Positions 45,350 through 54,928 are shown, numbered from the stretch's first letter. The stretch: 64,000 nt of DNA from Synechococcus sp. MU1617 (GCF_020514235.1 NZ_VTLB01000005.1:62001-126000), one strand, 5' to 3'. The notes: generated by a model not told the origin, from the sequence alone. Translations and numbers: made by a program.

Positions 45350-46863
45350 TCCGGTGGATTCAGGCACGCCAGTGCGGTCAGCATTCCCCGGGCCTTGTTC
45401 AGGGTTTCCTCAAACTCTGCCGTCGGCTGTGAATCGGCAACAACGCCGGCACCGGCCTGCACTTTGACCTGGCATCCTCCGCCATCGCGGGGTTGTACCA
45501 CCATGGTGCGGATCGTGATCGCCGTGTTGAGGGCCCCGGCCAGATCAACGGATCCGTAGACCCCGGAATAGGGGCCACGCGCATCGGGCTCAAGATCGTG
45601 GATGAGTTGCATCGCACGGATTTTCGGTGCGCCGCTGACGGTGCCGGCGGGAAAAGCCGCCATCAGCAGATCCCACACATCGTGCGTCGGGCCCAGGCGT
45701 CCTTCGACTTGGCTGACGATGTGCATCACGTGGGAGTAGCGCTCGATCACCATCAGGTCTTGCACCGCCACGCTTCCGGGCTGGCAAACCCTGCCGAGGT
45801 CATTGCGGCCCAGATCAACCAGCATCACGTGCTCTGCCCGTTCCTTGGGATCGGCCAGCAGGTCAGCTTCCAGCTCGCGGTCCTCCAGGGGCGTGGCGCC
45901 GCGGGGCCGAGTTCCGGCGATGGGCCGCAGGCTGGCGTGGATGCCATCAGCAGCCGGTTCGGCTTGAACCATCACCTCTGGACTGGAGCCAATCAGTTGC
46001 CAGTCCCCAAAGTCGAAGAACGCCATGTAAGGGGATGGATTCACCATCCGCAGACTTCGGTAAAGCTCCAGGGGTGATTGAGGTACCTCGGTTTCCAGGC
46101 GCTGACTGATCACCAGTTGGAACACATCGCCTGCTGCAATGTGTTCCTTGGCGGTGTCGACGGCGGCTTCGAATTCATCGCGGCTGCGGTTGGAGCGCAC
46201 TGCGGGAAGCTCTTTGCTGCTTGCGTCCCAGGTCAGTGGTTTGACGGCGGGCAGAGGTGCGTCCATCCGCTGGCGCAGGGCTTCGATCCGTCCGATAGCG
46301 GTTTGCCAGGCCTGCTCCTCATCCGCCCCGTTGGAGAGGTCGCCGAAGGCGACGGCGGTGATCTGTCGTTTCACCTGATCAAAAATCAGGATCGCGTCCA
46401 TCAACATCCAGATCCCATCCGGGGGATCGGCAGCAGCTCGAGGGTGAACAGCGACGGTGGGTTCGATCCACTGGATCAGTTCGTAGCCCCAAACGCCATA
46501 GAGCTGTCCAAGCGGAGGGAGGCCCGGCAGGTTGACGCAGGAGTAAGGCGTGAGGCAGTCGCGCAGGGATTCGAATGGATTGCCGTTCAACGTCTCTTCA
46601 CGACCGTCGCGCCAGGTGCGCGTCAGACGATCCTTCCGGGCCGACGCCGTCCAGAGAGGATCACAGGCGATCACACTCCATCGCCCCAGGGTTTCACCAC
46701 CCTCGACAGACTCCAGCAGCACGCCTGGAGGTCTTCCATCGCCCACCTTGATCCAGGTGGTGAGGGGTGTTTCAAGATCGGCGGGCCAACTCTGAGCCAG
46801 AGGAATCAGGTTGGCACCACTGCAAACAGCCTGATGAAAGGCGTCGCGATCGGGACTGAACAT
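45346..46863 (-). CDS. trpE: Anthranilate synthase component I
   Basis: Converts chorismate to anthranilate using ammonia from TrpG, at the head of tryptophan synthesis. The 505-residue protein has the tryptophan-binding region LLESVEGGETLGRWSVIACD near 50 and the chorismate-enzyme core: AGDVFQLVISQRLE, PSPYMAFFDFG, IAGTRPRGATPLEDRELE, LVDLGRNDLGRVC and FPAGTVSGAPKIRAM. The LLES motif implies feedback inhibition. It lies 60 bp after psaD on the same strand and heads the coupled run with gshA and ppc. Confidence 0.96.
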   Translation of the reverse strand: MFSPDRDAFHQAVCSGANLIPLAQSWPADLETPLTTWIKVGDGRPPGVLLESVEGGETLGRWSVIACDPLWTASARKDRLTRTWRDGREETLNGNPFESLRDCLTPYSCVNLPGLPPLGQLYGVWGYELIQWIEPTVAVHPRAAADPPDGIWMLMDAILIFDQVKRQITAVAFGDLSNGADEEQAWQTAIGRIEALRQRMDAPLPAVKPLTWDASSKELPAVRSNRSRDEFEAAVDTAKEHIAAGDVFQLVISQRLETEVPQSPLELYRSLRMVNPSPYMAFFDFGDWQLIGSSPEVMVQAEPAADGIHASLRPIAGTRPRGATPLEDRELEADLLADPKERAEHVMLVDLGRNDLGRVCQPGSVAVQDLMVIERYSHVMHIVSQVEGRLGPTHDVWDLLMAAFPAGTVSGAPKIRAMQLIHDLEPDARGPYSGVYGSVDLAGALNTAITIRTMVVQPRDGGGCQVKVQAGAGVVADSQPTAEFEETLNKARGMLTALACLNPPE

Positions 46864-46923
46864 GACCTGATCATCGCAGCCCAGACCCGGTGATCATGAC
46901 CTCCGGGTCTTGATTTTGAGGAA

Positions 46924-47355
46924 TCAGGCGTCGAAGGTGTTGCGGCCGCTGAACTTGATATTGGCGGGGTTGACGTTTTGGCCAATGCGACGGGGGTTGT
47001 GGCCCACCATGGGACGACCTTCGTTCACCTTCTCGGAGAACACACCATCCTTGGGATGCAGGAACTCGGTGTCACCACCGGGGTAGATCCGGTAGATCTT
47101 GTAGTCCTCGATCCGGGGCTTGAACTTCGTGCGCAGCTGGGTGCCGAGGGCGAGGCACTGTTCCTTGCGAGCGAAATACATCAGGTTTTCACCTGAATTC
47201 ATCAGAGCGGCGCCACCGGTGGGGAGCTCAAAAGCCTGTTCTGTCTTGCTGGTCCAGGTGATCGCGTATTTCTCTTCGGTCTCCGCAGAGTTCAGAAGGC
47301 CGCCCGTGCTGGCGATGTGCTGAGGAAGTTGACCGTTCAACGCCGTTGCTGCCAT
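46924..47355 (-). CDS. psaD: Photosystem I subunit II (PsaD)
   Basis: Stromal subunit of photosystem I that forms the ferredoxin docking site. The 142-residue protein starts [19 protein letters not shown] and has the family core [20 protein letters not shown], the basic [20 protein letters not shown] and the tail [18 protein letters not shown] 47355 is used; a start 6 codons upstream is not family-like. The 102-bp gap upstream should carry a strong promoter, but I could not define boxes or an RpaB-type site by eye. Confidence 0.97.
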   Translation of the reverse strand: MAATALNGQLPQHIASTGGLLNSAETEEKYAITWTSKTEQAFELPTGGAALMNSGENLMYFARKEQCLALGTQLRTKFKPRIEDYKIYRIYPGGDTEFLHPKDGVFSEKVNEGRPMVGHNPRRIGQNVNPANIKFSGRNTFDA

Positions 47356-47457
47356 GGCTGAAAGAATCCACAAGAGCCGTTATGGCTGGAAAGTAGCACC
47401 GTCATTGGGGCCTGTTTTGACCTCCGAAAGCAAGCTTCACACCCGTCAACAAACCAA

Positions 47458-48807
47458 TCACTCTCCGGGGGTGTGCACCGGGAAGAAAACGGTGATGTCG
47501 CGGTCTCGCCTGGGCTGATAGCGCCCCCCCAGGCTGGCCATCATCTGGCGGGTCGCATCCTGGCTTAGTTGCAGGCTTCCGGTGCTCGGATCCCAGCTCA
47601 GGACGGTCCCCACGTCTTCGCGCTGGGGAGCCGGGCCGGCCTCCGCGGTTTGGCTCCTGTCGGGATGCTCCACATGCAGCTGAAGCTTCACCCGCGGACC
47701 CGCTGCCTGGAGGTGAAGGGTGAGCTGACTGCCGGAGGGGAGCCCCCTAGTGCTGCGGTCGATCAGACCCCCGAGCATCGGTTCCAGTCGCCGGGAGTCA
47801 CTGAGGATTGCCGGCAGGTCAACGGTGAGATCCAGCTCCAGGGCGATCCCGCGACGATCCAGCTGCTCCGTCCAGCTGGGCGCAAGGGCGCTCAGCATGG
47901 CCTGCAAATCCGTGCGGGCCAGATTGGCTTCATTGGGTTCCCGTTGCAGTTCAGCGGCATGGAAGATCAGGCCAAATCGGTCGATCTGCTCGCTGCATTC
48001 CACATCGATCTGCCGCAAGCGATTCACAACGACATCAGCCAGATCCTTTCGCCGCAGCAGAGAGCGGATCAGTGTTCTGATCGTTGCTAGAGGTGTTCGC
48101 ACCTCATGGGTGATCGCTTCCAGCAAATTCAGATCGCCATGGCTGGGAGTTTCCGGTGGGCGCTCAGCCTGGATGGGTTGCAGCATCAGCCCGGGGGCTG
48201 TGGCGGTGAGCCGCTCGGTGAGACGTGGCCAGAACTGTTCTGACCAGGCTCCATTGCTCTGCAGGGAGCCGATCGATTCGAGCGCTTTGCGCAGCTGCTC
48301 GGCCTGCGCTGGTGACTGGTGCTCCAACCGCCGCCCCAGGAGAACCAGAATGTCACTGAGCGTTGCCGGGTCGCAACGCATCAGCAGCTGACGCTTCTGG
48401 GCTTGTCCATGCAGGGCAAGGGCCACCTGGACCTCGGGCGTGATCACCAGCAGCAGGGGGTCATCCCCGTCGTCGGAGCGCAGGGACAAGCGTTGGAATC
48501 CCCGCAGGGGGCCGTGCTCATCGCTGCTGGACCGTCCCGGCAGTGCCGTTGGATGCGGACTCAGTTGATCCAGTTGATCTGGAGCCCACACCCATCCCTG
48601 CAGATGTTTGAGCAACTCCGGTTCATAGAGAGCCGGCAGGGGGGCAGCCAGCCAGATTCCGCCTTCAATGCCCTGCTCGAGCAGGTTCTGTTGCAGGGTT
48701 TCCAGAGCAGCCCACCAAAGCCGCCGGACACCAATCTCATCGCAGCGGCCCTGGGGCACGTCCTGCGCAAGTCGTTGCCGCAGGTCGGTGAAGGATGGCC
48801 CGGTCAA
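47458..48807 (-). CDS. Sensor histidine kinase-like protein with degenerate ATPase domain
   Basis: A 449-residue soluble protein. Residues 1-190 could be a GAF-like sensor region, with no membrane segments seen. The phosphoacceptor box is EAITHEVRTPLATIRTLIR, His near residue 235. The expected ATP-binding half is poorly preserved: the N-box region reads RLEPMLGGLIDRSTRG without the usual Asn, and no clear DxGxG is seen. It may be an inactive kinase or need a partner. Its ATG overlaps the rodA stop as ATGA, so it is coupled to the cell-shape gene. Confidence 0.75.
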   Translation of the reverse strand: MTGPSFTDLRQRLAQDVPQGRCDEIGVRRLWWAALETLQQNLLEQGIEGGIWLAAPLPALYEPELLKHLQGWVWAPDQLDQLSPHPTALPGRSSSDEHGPLRGFQRLSLRSDDGDDPLLLVITPEVQVALALHGQAQKRQLLMRCDPATLSDILVLLGRRLEHQSPAQAEQLRKALESIGSLQSNGAWSEQFWPRLTERLTATAPGLMLQPIQAERPPETPSHGDLNLLEAITHEVRTPLATIRTLIRSLLRRKDLADVVVNRLRQIDVECSEQIDRFGLIFHAAELQREPNEANLARTDLQAMLSALAPSWTEQLDRRGIALELDLTVDLPAILSDSRRLEPMLGGLIDRSTRGLPSGSQLTLHLQAAGPRVKLQLHVEHPDRSQTAEAGPAPQREDVGTVLSWDPSTGSLQLSQDATRQMMASLGGRYQPRRDRDITVFFPVHTPGE

Positions 48808-50042
48808 CGGAGTTGCGCCAAGGAGCGACGGCTTTGCCGGACCACCGACAGGCAGAGGCCGAGCGCGATGAAGTTCACCACCATGGCTGAGCGTCCATAG
48901 CTGAGGAAGGGCAGGGGGATCCCTGTGACGGGGCCCAGGCCGATGGTCATAAAGATGTTGACCACCACCTGGAACATCAGCATCGTGCCGATCCCGATCA
49001 CCACGAGTGATTCGAAGTCGGTGCGGGCATTGCGCGCGATCTGGAGCAATCGAGCCATCAAGGCTGCAAAGCCAAGAACCACCAGAAGACAGCCAACAAA
49101 ACCGGTTTCCTCGCCCAGGGCGCTGAAGATGAAATCGGTGTGCTGTTCAGGGATGAAACGAAGTTTGGTCAGTTGTCCTTGAAGAAGACCTGTGCCCAAG
49201 ACGCCGCCTGAACCAATGCCCACGGTGCTCTGGAGCAGGTGATAGCCCCCGCCCAATGGATCCTGACTGGGGTCGAGGAAAAGCACCAAACGGTCCCGTT
49301 GATAGTCCTTTAGACCATGCATCCAGAGCCATGGCGTCACAGCCGCCATGGCGCCGTGGACGGCCAGGGTTGCTGTCGCCGCCAGCCGTTTCCAGGGCAG
49401 GGAGCGGTAGGCAAGAACCACCATCAGCGGGATCCAGAGGCCCATGGCCCACGGGAGAAGGCCTGAGAGCAGGGCCGTCACCAGGGGTGATAACAACAGA
49501 ATTACCCACTCGATTGGCATCCCCGACCAATACAGCATCGTGAGCATCAGGGCGCCGAACACGAGCGATGTGCCGAGATCAGGCTGGATGAACACCAGCA
49601 GCCAAGGCACCGCGATTACCCCGAGCGGGCGCATTAGATCAATCGGTCGTTCCACTGGGTGTCGCGACAACACCGCTGCCACGAGCAGGATCGCTGCGAT
49701 CTTGGCGAATTCCGATGGTTGAACATGAACCCCGCCAATGCTGATCCAGCGTTGGGCGCCCAGCGCTGTAGTTCCAATGACGCGCACCGCCACAAGGCTG
49801 ATCACTGTTAGGGCGTAGACGGGAACCAAAAGAGGCTGGAGACGCTGCAGCGGCAGCCGTTCCAGTCCCAGCGCCAGCAGCACTCCGAAGGCCGCGGTGA
49901 TCCAGTGGTGATACCAGTCGGCATAGTCCGCCTGGCGTTGGGTGCTGGCGATCAGCACCCCTGCGATGGTGATCATCCCGAGCGGAACACCCCAGAGCAC
50001 CCACTCCCGGTGCGATCTGCGGCGGTCACGTCGGCTGAACAT
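48804..50042 (-). CDS. rodA: Rod shape-determining protein RodA (FtsW/RodA/SpoVE family)
   Basis: SEDS-family peptidoglycan glycosyltransferase acting with a class B PBP in cell elongation. The 412-residue protein has about ten hydrophobic segments and the SEDS signatures GAQRWISIGGVHVQPSEFAK near residue 95, FIQPDLGTSLVFG near 150, and IPEQHTDFIFSALGEETGF near 300. The conserved Asp of the large periplasmic loop is present in QRDRLVLFLDPSQDPLG. It starts 2 nt after mrp and overlaps the histidine kinase gene, suggesting an mrp-rodA-kinase operon. Confidence 0.92.
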   Translation of the reverse strand: MFSRRDRRRSHREWVLWGVPLGMITIAGVLIASTQRQADYADWYHHWITAAFGVLLALGLERLPLQRLQPLLVPVYALTVISLVAVRVIGTTALGAQRWISIGGVHVQPSEFAKIAAILLVAAVLSRHPVERPIDLMRPLGVIAVPWLLVFIQPDLGTSLVFGALMLTMLYWSGMPIEWVILLLSPLVTALLSGLLPWAMGLWIPLMVVLAYRSLPWKRLAATATLAVHGAMAAVTPWLWMHGLKDYQRDRLVLFLDPSQDPLGGGYHLLQSTVGIGSGGVLGTGLLQGQLTKLRFIPEQHTDFIFSALGEETGFVGCLLVVLGFAALMARLLQIARNARTDFESLVVIGIGTMLMFQVVVNIFMTIGLGPVTGIPLPFLSYGRSAMVVNFIALGLCLSVVRQSRRSLAQLR

Positions 50043-50044
50043 CG

Positions 50045-51121
50045 TCAGACGGGCTGAGTGACGGCCTGGAGCACAGCTTCAGCGAGGCCCTTGAACTCAG
50101 CGGCGCTGGCGGAGTCGCTGCGGTTGATCACGATCGGTCGTCCCGTGTCACCGCCTTCCTGCACAGGCATTTCCATGGGGATCTGAGCCAGTAGGGGAAC
50201 GTCGTAGTCCGCGGCGAGTTGGGCGCCGCCGCCACTGCCGAAGAGGGCATAGCGGCAGTCGGGACGGTCCGGAGGGATGAAGGCGCTCATGTTCTCCACC
50301 ACGCCGAGGACGGGAATGCCCATCTGCCGGAACATGGCGAGACCCCGTCGGGCATCTTGCAGCGAAACCTGTTGGGGGGTGGTCACGATCACAACACCGG
50401 CCATCGGCACTGCTTGGGACAGGGAGAGCTGCGCATCACCGGTGCCGGGCGGCAGATCAACGATGAGAACGTCCCGCTCACCCCATTCGGCCTGATACAG
50501 GAACTGCCGAATGATGCCGTTGAGCATCGGGCCGCGCCAGATCACAGGTTGGTGATCGTCGATCAGCAGACCCATCGACACCATGGCGATGCCGCAGGTC
50601 TCGATCGGGACGATCCGCTGCTGATCGCCGCTGCCCTGTACCTCCGGCGTTTGGTCTGCGACGCCCAGCATGGTGGGTGCGTTCGGCCCGTAGATATCGG
50701 CGTCAAGGAGTCCCACCCGCAGGCCGGACTGGGCGAGGGCGCAGGCCAGATTGACGGCGACGGTGCTCTTGCCGACGCCGCCCTTGCCGCTGCTCACTGC
50801 AATCACCTGGCGGACGCCGGGGATCGACTGGCGTTCAGCCGGCTGACCATGGCCGGCTTGGCCAATGCCCCCCTGGCTTGGCGGTTGGCCGATCTCGATC
50901 TGCACGTCATCAATGCCATCGAGCGCCATCAGAGCGCCCCGTGCCTCAGCCACGATGCGGTCACGCTGGCTTTGGGCGAAGCCTGGAAGGCTGAGGCGAA
51001 ACACTGCCCGAGGAGGGGTGATACGAATCTGTTCGATCCAGCCGAGCTCCAGGGCCGTTTTGCCACTGCCGGCATCTTTGACTTGCTGGAGGGCTTGGTT
51101 GGCCTGCTCGACCGGGGTCAT
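50045..51121 (-). CDS. mrp: Mrp/ApbC-type P-loop iron-sulfur carrier ATPase
   Basis: Fe-S cluster carrier of the Mrp/NBP35 family. The 358-residue protein starts MTPVEQANQALQQVKDAGSG with a DUF59-like domain, then has the deviant Walker A VSSGKGGVGKSTVAVNLA near residue 110, GLLDADIYGPNAPTM, DLPPGTGDAQLSLSQ and GVVENMSAF. The canonical CxxC of many Mrp proteins is reduced to a single Cys in PDCRYALFG. ATG 51121 is favoured over another three codons upstream. It lies head-to-head with hemF, 115 bp apart. Confidence 0.93.
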   Translation of the reverse strand: MTPVEQANQALQQVKDAGSGKTALELGWIEQIRITPPRAVFRLSLPGFAQSQRDRIVAEARGALMALDGIDDVQIEIGQPPSQGGIGQAGHGQPAERQSIPGVRQVIAVSSGKGGVGKSTVAVNLACALAQSGLRVGLLDADIYGPNAPTMLGVADQTPEVQGSGDQQRIVPIETCGIAMVSMGLLIDDHQPVIWRGPMLNGIIRQFLYQAEWGERDVLIVDLPPGTGDAQLSLSQAVPMAGVVIVTTPQQVSLQDARRGLAMFRQMGIPVLGVVENMSAFIPPDRPDCRYALFGSGGGAQLAADYDVPLLAQIPMEMPVQEGGDTGRPIVINRSDSASAAEFKGLAEAVLQAVTQPV

Positions 51122-51236
51122 CCGTTTCATCAAGGCAAGCCGGATCCTAGGGGCGCCGCCCGTGACAGTCCCTGACGGATGCTTGTCCAGGTCTGGGGTG
51201 ACCTGGTTAGGTTTCGATGTCTCCAGTCTCTGACAC

Positions 51237-52325
51237 ATGGTTCGCTCCCTGATTCGCCGCGTCCTCGGACGCCAGGACGTGGGTGTCAGCAAGCCTCCCC
51301 TTGAACTGCCCCCCAGCGATTCCAGAGAACGGGCCCGGGCGATGGTGATGGGGCTTCAGGACGAAATCTGTGCGGGCCTTGAAGCGCTTGATGGTGAAGG
51401 CCGCTTCGTTGAGGAAAGTTGGGTCAGGCCTGAAGGGGGTGGTGGGCGCTCCCGGGTGATGCGTGAGGGCCGCGTCTTCGAACAAGGCGGCGTGAATTTC
51501 TCCGAGGTTCAAGGGGAAGAACTGCCCCCGTCGATCCTCAAGCAGCGTCCGGAAGCGAAGGGACATCCCTGGTTCGCCACGGGAACCTCGATGGTGCTGC
51601 ATCCGCGCAATCCCTACATCCCGACGGTTCACCTCAACTACCGCTACTTCGAGGCTGGCCCAGTGTGGTGGTTTGGCGGGGGTGCCGACCTGACCCCCTA
51701 CTACCCCTTCCTCGACGACGCCCGTCACTTCCATCGCACCCATCAGGCGGCCTGTGATTCGGTTCACCCGGATCTGCACAAGGTCTTCAAGCCCTGGTGC
51801 GATGAGTACTTCTATTTGAAGCACCGCGATGAAACCCGCGGCGTTGGCGGCATCTTTTACGACTACCAAGATGCCAACGGCACGCTCTACAAGGGCCAGG
51901 ATCCCTCCGGTCCTGCGGCTCAGGTGTCAGCCCGTTTGGGAGCTCGGCCGTTGAGTTGGGAGCAGCTGTTCTCCTTGGGGCAGGCAAATGGCAGAGCCTT
52001 CTTGCCCGCCTATGCCCCCATCGTCGAGAAGCGTCATCCGATGGCCTATGGCGATCGCGAGAGGGACTTTCAGCTCTATCGCCGGGGCCGTTATGTGGAG
52101 TTCAACCTGGTTTGGGACCGCGGCACGATCTTTGGCCTGCAGACCAATGGACGGACGGAGTCGATCTTGATGTCTCTGCCCCCGCTGGTGCGTTGGGAGT
52201 ACGGCTACACCGCAGAGGCTGGATCACGGGAGGCCCTGCTAACTGAACTGTTCACCAAGCCTCAGGATTGGCTCGGTGATGCCTCGCTCGATGAGCGCTG
52301 CCGCCCCCATGGCGCGATCAACTAA
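51237..52325 (+). CDS. hemF: Oxygen-dependent coproporphyrinogen III oxidase
   Basis: Oxidatively decarboxylates coproporphyrinogen III to protoporphyrinogen IX in haem and chlorophyll synthesis, using O2. The 362-residue protein carries the HemF hallmarks [33 protein letters not shown], the His-rich stretch [24 protein letters not shown] and [18 protein letters not shown]. Length fits cyanobacterial HemF. The last 4 nt overlap the convergent amidase-like gene. Confidence 0.97.
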   Translation: MVRSLIRRVLGRQDVGVSKPPLELPPSDSRERARAMVMGLQDEICAGLEALDGEGRFVEESWVRPEGGGGRSRVMREGRVFEQGGVNFSEVQGEELPPSILKQRPEAKGHPWFATGTSMVLHPRNPYIPTVHLNYRYFEAGPVWWFGGGADLTPYYPFLDDARHFHRTHQAACDSVHPDLHKVFKPWCDEYFYLKHRDETRGVGGIFYDYQDANGTLYKGQDPSGPAAQVSARLGARPLSWEQLFSLGQANGRAFLPAYAPIVEKRHPMAYGDRERDFQLYRRGRYVEFNLVWDRGTIFGLQTNGRTESILMSLPPLVRWEYGYTAEAGSREALLTELFTKPQDWLGDASLDERCRPHGAIN

Positions 52326-53167
52326 CTGACGCCTTGGACGAGCGCATTCACCACGCGCTCGGCAAGGCAGTTCACCGTGTGCTCCCTTGAGCTCGGATCC
52401 CTCAGTTTCGTCTCCAGGGGGGGCTCAAGCATGGCGATTTCAAGAATTCCGATGCCGCGACGCGGACCGCCAAGGCCTCCGCGGAAAAGTCGTGGGTAGC
52501 GCCCAAACGCCTGGGCCAGGCTTTCATCGACGACGTTCAGTTCACGCACATTCGCGAGCACAGGAATCAGACCGGAGCCGAAGCCATGGGGCCGATAGGC
52601 ATCGAAATGGATCTCCAGAACGTATTCACCACGCTCCGAAAACACTTTGGCCTTCGACCAGTTGGTGCTGGGGTCGTTGTCGTTCGCGATGCTGATGGAA
52701 GGAGGGGTGTAGGCGCGGATGTTCAAGCCATGGGCTTGGCCTTGGCTCACCACAGCGGCCTGAACCTGGCGGTTCCAGAACAGCTCATCGCGAATGCCCG
52801 GTTGCATCGGCGGACGGTTTTGCTGATCCACGGCATATCCCGGGGTTCCGGGACTGACGGTGCCCTGGGAGTCGGCGTGCCCTGCCATAACGACGATCGG
52901 CAGGTTGGATTGAACAGGGCTTCGGCCGACCCAGCTCCCGGGTTTCTTGGTGCGTGGGCCTAGCAGGGGGTCTGGCGTGGTGGGCGAGGGACAGGGGTCT
53001 GGCTGTTCCGGTGCGGGTTGCTCCGCTGGTTCGTTGCTGGGCTCGGCTGTGCCAAGCCAGTTGTGTTGTTCCGCAGCCTTGGTCATCGCGAGGGTTGCCA
53101 GCGACAGGCCTGTGATGGCAAGCCCTGAGGCAAAGCGACGGCGTTGCATCCAGGCCGGCAGACGCAT
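52322..53167 (-). CDS. N-acetylmuramoyl-L-alanine amidase-like protein
   Basis: A 281-residue protein with an N-terminal membrane or signal segment (about residues 12-31, [16 protein letters not shown]), then a Pro/Glu-rich linker. The catalytic-like part has [12 protein letters not shown] near residue 92, [20 protein letters not shown] near 190 and [13 protein letters not shown] near 242. These correspond to the His, His and Glu zinc-ligand strands of amidase_3 enzymes. It would act in the periplasm on peptidoglycan. It ends 4 nt inside hemF and starts 3 nt after the complex C assembly gene. Confidence 0.7.
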   Translation of the reverse strand: MRLPAWMQRRRFASGLAITGLSLATLAMTKAAEQHNWLGTAEPSNEPAEQPAPEQPDPCPSPTTPDPLLGPRTKKPGSWVGRSPVQSNLPIVVMAGHADSQGTVSPGTPGYAVDQQNRPPMQPGIRDELFWNRQVQAAVVSQGQAHGLNIRAYTPPSISIANDNDPSTNWSKAKVFSERGEYVLEIHFDAYRPHGFGSGLIPVLANVRELNVVDESLAQAFGRYPRLFRGGLGGPRRGIGILEIAMLEPPLETKLRDPSSREHTVNCLAERVVNALVQGVS

Positions 53168-53170
53168 GGT

Positions 53171-53725
53171 TCAGATCGGGGAGGAGAGCAGGGACCCATC
53201 ACTGGCGAGTTGCAGGGTCTCAGCCAGTTCCAGTTCGATGGCGATCAGTTCGTCCCGATGGGCCCGTAGACGAATGGCGCTGCCCTCTCCCTCGGGGGCC
53301 GGTAGCAATTGCAGTTCCAGGGCTTCTGTGCGAGCGGCTCGTCGCGTGTAGAGGGCGCCTGCCAAAGGGCCCAAGCCGATCAGCAGAAGAGGCCACCAGT
53401 GCAGTTGAGGTGCCAGCTGACGCAGGACCAAGCCGAAGCAGGCGGAGCCAATCGCCGCCAGTCCCGACAGCAACACGGCCAGGGGTTGGCTGGAGGCCAC
53501 TTTCCCCTTGAAGCGGAGCACCTGACGCTCTGCATCGCCGCCATCTCGGCTCCAACCGCGGTCTTCCAGCCAGGTGCTGAGCCCATCGAGCACGGTGATC
53601 GGGGGTTGGGGGGATATCACATCCACCACTGTGGTTCGATCTTTGCTGGCTGCACGCAGAAAGAACACCAGACCAATCGCCAGCAGAACAGTCAGCAGGA
53701 GGGTGGATTGGAATCCTGCAGGCAT
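53171..53725 (-). CDS. Cofactor assembly of complex C subunit B (cytochrome b6f maturation)
   Basis: A 184-residue membrane protein resembling the CCB2/CCB4 family, which attaches haem c_i to cytochrome b6. It has an N-terminal helix (LLLTVLLAIGLVFFLRAAS), the family-like segment STWLEDRGWSRDGGDAERQV near residue 50, a two-helix hairpin (about 82-120) and a soluble C-terminal part. I recognise it from layout and the RGW segment. It lies between the PadR-like gene and the amidase gene, all on the minus strand. Confidence 0.72.
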   Translation of the reverse strand: MPAGFQSTLLLTVLLAIGLVFFLRAASKDRTTVVDVISPQPPITVLDGLSTWLEDRGWSRDGGDAERQVLRFKGKVASSQPLAVLLSGLAAIGSACFGLVLRQLAPQLHWWPLLLIGLGPLAGALYTRRAARTEALELQLLPAPEGEGSAIRLRAHRDELIAIELELAETLQLASDGSLLSSPI

Positions 53726-53775
53726 GGCATCCCGGTGGTGATAACCCTTTTTAAGCCTTGAGCAGGCTGAATCGC

Positions 53776-54159
53776 CTAGTTCAAAGCGAACCGGTGGGAG
53801 TTCAGCCAGCTGCGCCAGGGCTGCATCAGCCGCTCTGCTTCGCTCCGTGCATCAGATTCAAGGTGGAGCATGCGCCGGGGCCGCCCGCGACTCGGGCAGC
53901 GTTGGGTGTAACTGCTGATCGAGCCCTGTTGCTCAAGGAACTCCAGGGCCTGTTGCAGGACGGTTTCAGAAAGCCGCAGTTGTGGCTCCTCCCGGATCAG
54001 TTTCTGCAGGAGTGCGGATGGGTAGTTGTCGTCTTTGAGCAAGCACTCGAGGATCCAGCAGACAGCCAGTTCCAGGTCGAGGAATTGCGGCGGCGGCTGA
54101 TGGAAGTACTGCTCGATGTCTGCCAGACAGGTGCGCGAAGGCTTTCTGCGAGAGAACAC
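53776..54159 (-). CDS. PadR-like winged-helix transcriptional regulator
   Basis: A 127-residue protein with a probable winged-helix fold: LDLELAVCWILECLLKDDNY (helix 1), LLQKLIREEPQLRLSETVLQ (recognition helix region), QALEFLEQQGSI and the basic wing SRGRPRRMLHLE. This follows the cyanobacterial PadR-related pattern. It presumably binds DNA as a dimer. A palindrome, TCAAGA-N6-TCTTGA, lies in the 115-bp gap toward the divergent exonuclease gene and could be its operator. Effector unknown. Confidence 0.65.
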   Translation of the reverse strand: MFSRRKPSRTCLADIEQYFHQPPPQFLDLELAVCWILECLLKDDNYPSALLQKLIREEPQLRLSETVLQQALEFLEQQGSISSYTQRCPSRGRPRRMLHLESDARSEAERLMQPWRSWLNSHRFALN

Positions 54160-54205
54160 AGGGGCGGGACAACTTCTCTAATCAAAAACGATCTAATTTC
54201 GAGAT

Positions 54206-54223
54206 TCAAGAGGAGAGTCTTGA
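54206..54223. promoter_or_regulatory. Palindrome in the divergent PadR-like/RNase D-like intergenic region
   Basis: TCAAGA and TCTTGA form a perfect 6-bp dyad around GGAGAG. It lies 47 bp upstream of the PadR-like start and 52 bp upstream of the exonuclease start, a typical position for an operator controlling both. Binding is only inferred. Confidence 0.4.
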
Positions 54224-54274
54224 GACTTGCTGTGGAGGCGGTTGGCCACACTGGCCCCATCCCTTCCTGAAGTC

Positions 54275-54919
54275 ATGGCTGAGAAGTCGTCATCCCCAGC
54301 GGAATTCGCCGTCTTTGATCGCGATCTCGATGCAGCTTGGACGGAGCGCTACCTGCAGTCCCCGCGGCTTGCCGTTGACACCGAAGCGATGGGGCTGATC
54401 CATGGCCGTGATCGGCTTTGCCTGGTTCAGATCGCCGACGCCGAGGACCGTGTGGTCTGCGTCCGCATTGGCCTGGGCCAGACCGAGGCACCCAACCTCA
54501 AGCGTCTGTTTGAGGCGTCCACGGTTGAGAAGGTGTTTCACTTCGCCCGTTTCGATGTGGCCGCGCTGGCCGCTGGTTTGGGAATTGCAGTGAATCCAGT
54601 GTTCTGCACCAAGGTCGGCAGTCGGCTCGGCCGCACATACACCCCCCGCCATGGCCTTAAGGATCTGGTCATGGAATTGGTCGGTGTTGAGCTGGACAAG
54701 GGCGCCCAGAGCAGTGACTGGGGCAGGGTTGACGAACTCACGGATGTCCAGCTGGCCTATGCCGCCAACGACGTCCGCTACCTGCTGCCAGCCCGAGAGC
54801 GCTTGGAGCATATGTTGCGGCGGGAAGGACGTTGGGATCTGGCGCAGCGCTGCTTTCAATGCGTTCCGGTGGTTGCCGAGTTGGATCGGCTGCGTTTTCA
54901 CCAGATCTTTGAGCACTGA
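54275..54919 (+). CDS. RNase D-like 3'-5' exonuclease domain protein
   Basis: A 214-residue DEDD-type exonuclease. ExoI is in LAVDTEAMGL (Asp and Glu), ExoII in VFHFARFDVAALA (Asp), ExoIII in AYAANDVRYLL (Tyr-x3-Asp), all present, so it should be catalytic. It consists of the nuclease domain only and lacks the HRDC domains of E. coli RNase D, as is common in cyanobacteria. ATG 54275 is preferred; a TTG at 54227 would add 16 residues. Role in tRNA or other RNA 3' trimming is inferred from the family. Confidence 0.85.
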   Translation: MAEKSSSPAEFAVFDRDLDAAWTERYLQSPRLAVDTEAMGLIHGRDRLCLVQIADAEDRVVCVRIGLGQTEAPNLKRLFEASTVEKVFHFARFDVAALAAGLGIAVNPVFCTKVGSRLGRTYTPRHGLKDLVMELVGVELDKGAQSSDWGRVDELTDVQLAYAANDVRYLLPARERLEHMLRREGRWDLAQRCFQCVPVVAELDRLRFHQIFEH

Positions 54920-54928
54920 GCCTGGAGC

